From positions 1 through 38,365 of the forward strand of contig CAYOPN010000023.1 of NCBI GenBank assembly GCA_964405835.1: a stretch of 38,365 bases of DNA, in the 5' to 3' direction. Below the pieces are notes generated by a model, which saw only the letters and a list, made by a program, of their open reading frames with translations, was not told the origin of the DNA and did no database searches. Positions 37,189 to 38,365 of the stretch are shown piece by piece (position 1 is the stretch's first letter; each line of letters begins with the position of its first letter). Source of the stretch: JAJVIP01 sp964405835. Its GTDB lineage: Bacteria > Elusimicrobiota > Elusimicrobia > F11. Both the position numbers and the translations under genes were made by a program.

Positions 37189-38247
37189 TTAAACCGGTTT
37201 GGGCACTTGGTCGCCGTGATGTTTGGCGACAGGTGGCTTCAACGGATCGTGCGTTTTCCAATACTTCTCAAAGTAGTTGACCATCTCTTCCCAGAAGCGC
37301 GAGTTCATGTAGCGTTCGCCGGCGTCGCACAACACCGTCACAACCACCGCGTCTTTCTTGCCGAGCGCCACTTCAAACGCGCCCTGCAGCGCGGCCCCCG
37401 ACGAGAAACCGACCAAAACGCCTTCTTCGCGGGCGAGCCGGCAGCACATCTCGTAGGCATCTTCGGTATGGACGCTCACTTTGCGGTCGTGGACCTTGGC
37501 ATCGTAGATCCCGGGGACAATGGACGAGGCCATGTGCTTCAATCCTTCTAAACCATGCAAAGGATTGCTGGGTTCCACGGCGACGATCTCAATTTTGGGA
37601 TTCAGTTCCTTAAGCCGCCGCCCGGTGCCCATCAGCGTCCCCGACGTGCCAATGCCGGCCACAAAATGCGTAATTTTCCCCTCGGTCTGTTGCCAAATCT
37701 CTTCGGCGGTCGTCTCGTAATGCGCTTTCCAATTGTTCGGGTTGTTGTATTGGTCCGGCATGTAATAACGGTCGGGGTTCTTCTTGTAAATCTCGATCGC
37801 TTTCACGATCGCGCCGTCCGATCCTTCCAACGGGTCCGTGTAATTCACAATCGCGCCGAACGCTTCGCTGATGCGGGCTTTGGTCTGGGCGTTTTCCGGC
37901 ACGCACAGTTCAACGCGGTATCCGAGCGCGGTGCCGATCATGGCGTAGGCGATGCCGGTGTTGCCGCTCGAAGAATCCAAAATGATTTTGTCTTTGGTGA
38001 GTTCGCCGGATTTGATGGCGCCCAGTATCATGTGGCGCGCGGCGCGGTCTTTGACCGACCCGCCCGGGTTCGCGTATTCCGCTTTGGCATAGATATGCGA
38101 GCCGTGATCTCCCAACCAATGGTTGAAACGGTCGAACCGCAAAAGCGGCGTGTTGCCGATACGCTCTAGGAGCCCTCGGCCTATGTTGCTTGTGGGCGCA
38201 ATCAAACTCATCTCTTTATTATTAGGGGGTGGAACGTACTGATCCAT
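37189..38247 (-). CDS. cysM: PLP-dependent cysteine synthase (CysK/CysM family)
   Basis: The 352-residue enzyme replaces the beta substituent of an activated serine with a sulfur nucleophile to make cysteine. The PLP lysine is K66 in NPGGSVKDR, the substrate loop is SSSGNTG (92-98), and the phosphate-binding loop is GIGTSGTLMGTG. The start is uncertain: the ATG at 38247 sits in the loop of an inverted repeat, the ATG at 38211 would remove 12 poorly conserved residues, and neither has a clear ribosome binding site. Adjacency to a Mec-like peptidase suggests use of a thiocarboxylated carrier, and possibly O-phosphoserine, as in mycobacterial CysM. O-acetylserine with free sulfide is equally compatible with the residues seen. 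Confidence 0.92.
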   Translation of the reverse strand: MDQYVPPPNNKEMSLIAPTSNIGRGLLERIGNTPLLRFDRFNHWLGDHGSHIYAKAEYANPGGSVKDRAARHMILGAIKSGELTKDKIILDSSSGNTGIAYAMIGTALGYRVELCVPENAQTKARISEAFGAIVNYTDPLEGSDGAIVKAIEIYKKNPDRYYMPDQYNNPNNWKAHYETTAEEIWQQTEGKITHFVAGIGTSGTLMGTGRRLKELNPKIEIVAVEPSNPLHGLEGLKHMASSIVPGIYDAKVHDRKVSVHTEDAYEMCCRLAREEGVLVGFSSGAALQGAFEVALGKKDAVVVTVLCDAGERYMNSRFWEEMVNYFEKYWKTHDPLKPPVAKHHGDQVPKPV

Positions 38248-38299
38248 TATGATTAATGCCAGTACGTCCCGACATTGATGTTATAAATGTAGCGGGACG
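38235..38299 (-). promoter_or_regulatory. Two adjoining inverted repeats in the cysM leader
   Basis: On the minus strand the first hairpin pairs CGTCCCG (38299..38293) with CGGGACG (38271..38265), continued inside by ACATT/AATGT around a 9-base loop. The second pairs CGTACTG (38266..38260) with CAGTACG (38241..38235) around 18 bases that include the ATG at 38247. The two stems share two bases, so they may compete. No U-tract follows, so this is not a standard terminator. A translational switch or protein operator is possible. Confidence 0.45.
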
Positions 38300-38302
38300 G
38301 CT

Positions 38303-38365
38303 TTAGGCAGGTTGGCCTACGATCTCACCGGCTTGCACGGTCTTTGGACCGGCGGCGGATTGTAA
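38303..38365 (-). CDS. C-terminal end of an unidentified protein (partial)
   Basis: Reading in from the right edge, one frame gives 20 residues ending KTVQAGEIVGQPA and a TAA at 38305..38303, about 55 bases before cysM. The other two minus frames also close within this stretch, so the choice is tentative. A sulfur carrier of the CysO/ThiS type would have to end in Gly-Gly, and this does not. I cannot name the gene. Confidence 0.35.
   Translation of the reverse strand, partial: LQSAAGPKTVQAGEIVGQPA

Overview
The window looks like the chromosome of a free-living Gram-negative-type bacterium: it has an outer-membrane-type beta-barrel protein, exported proteins with Sec signals, TatC, and a proton-pumping complex I of 11 subunits. 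A 3063-residue membrane protein, a bacterial histone-fold protein, PilZ domains and hairpin-forming intergenic repeats together suggest an uncultured lineage such as Omnitrophota or a relative. That placement is inference; no rRNA or other decisive marker is present. Most genes are on the minus strand and packed with 1-4 nt overlaps, so operon structure is readable.

Region by region. (a) 1-960: rpsB with a readable promoter, followed on the minus strand by the first codons of tsf. (b) 962-10153: one giant gene for a membrane protein. It has a signal-like N-terminus, a ChaN/TraB-like domain, a hydrophobic hairpin, about 18 tandem Fis/HTH_8-like repeats, sigma-factor-like stretches, a decayed SNF2-type helicase and four C-terminal membrane spans. 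(c) 10319-18882: an exopolysaccharide locus. A UDP-GlcNAc-type dehydrogenase and a GH18-type hydrolase lie on the plus strand. They face a minus-strand operon of a PilZ-fused processive glycosyltransferase, a degenerate deacetylase-fold protein, and a TPR-deacetylase-beta-barrel fusion. (d) 19068-20818: a rhomboid protease and a membrane-anchored TPR protein, separated from tatC by a G/C-rich hairpin repeat cluster. (e) 21023-34811: one long minus-strand operon read from a near-consensus promoter at 34910-34938, in the order histone-fold protein, menG/ubiE, nuoA-B-C-D-H-I-J-K, a PilZ protein, nuoL-M-N, polyprenyl synthase, tatC. (f) 34943-38365: assimilatory sulfur genes (siroheme sulfite/nitrite reductase, JAMM peptidase, cysteine synthase) and the tail of one more gene.

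How the parts work together. The nuo operon joins the proton pump to both ends of quinone supply (side-chain synthase and ring methyltransferase). It has no nuoE, nuoF or nuoG, so its electron donor is not shown here. PilZ (cyclic-di-GMP) domains occur in both the polysaccharide synthase and a protein translationally coupled to nuoK, which suggests one second messenger touching matrix production and respiration. The sulfur genes resemble the Mec/CysM part of the sulfur-carrier cysteine pathway, but no carrier gene is visible before the window edge.

Stretches without a protein gene: 833-961 (rpsB promoter and leader), 10154-10318 (divergent promoter region with a dyad), 18883-19067 (leader with a weak inverted repeat), 20819-21022 (repeat cluster), 27748-27866 (palindromic element), 34812-34942 (promoter and leader), 38248-38302 (hairpins). 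I saw no rRNA, tRNA, CRISPR array or insertion sequence.
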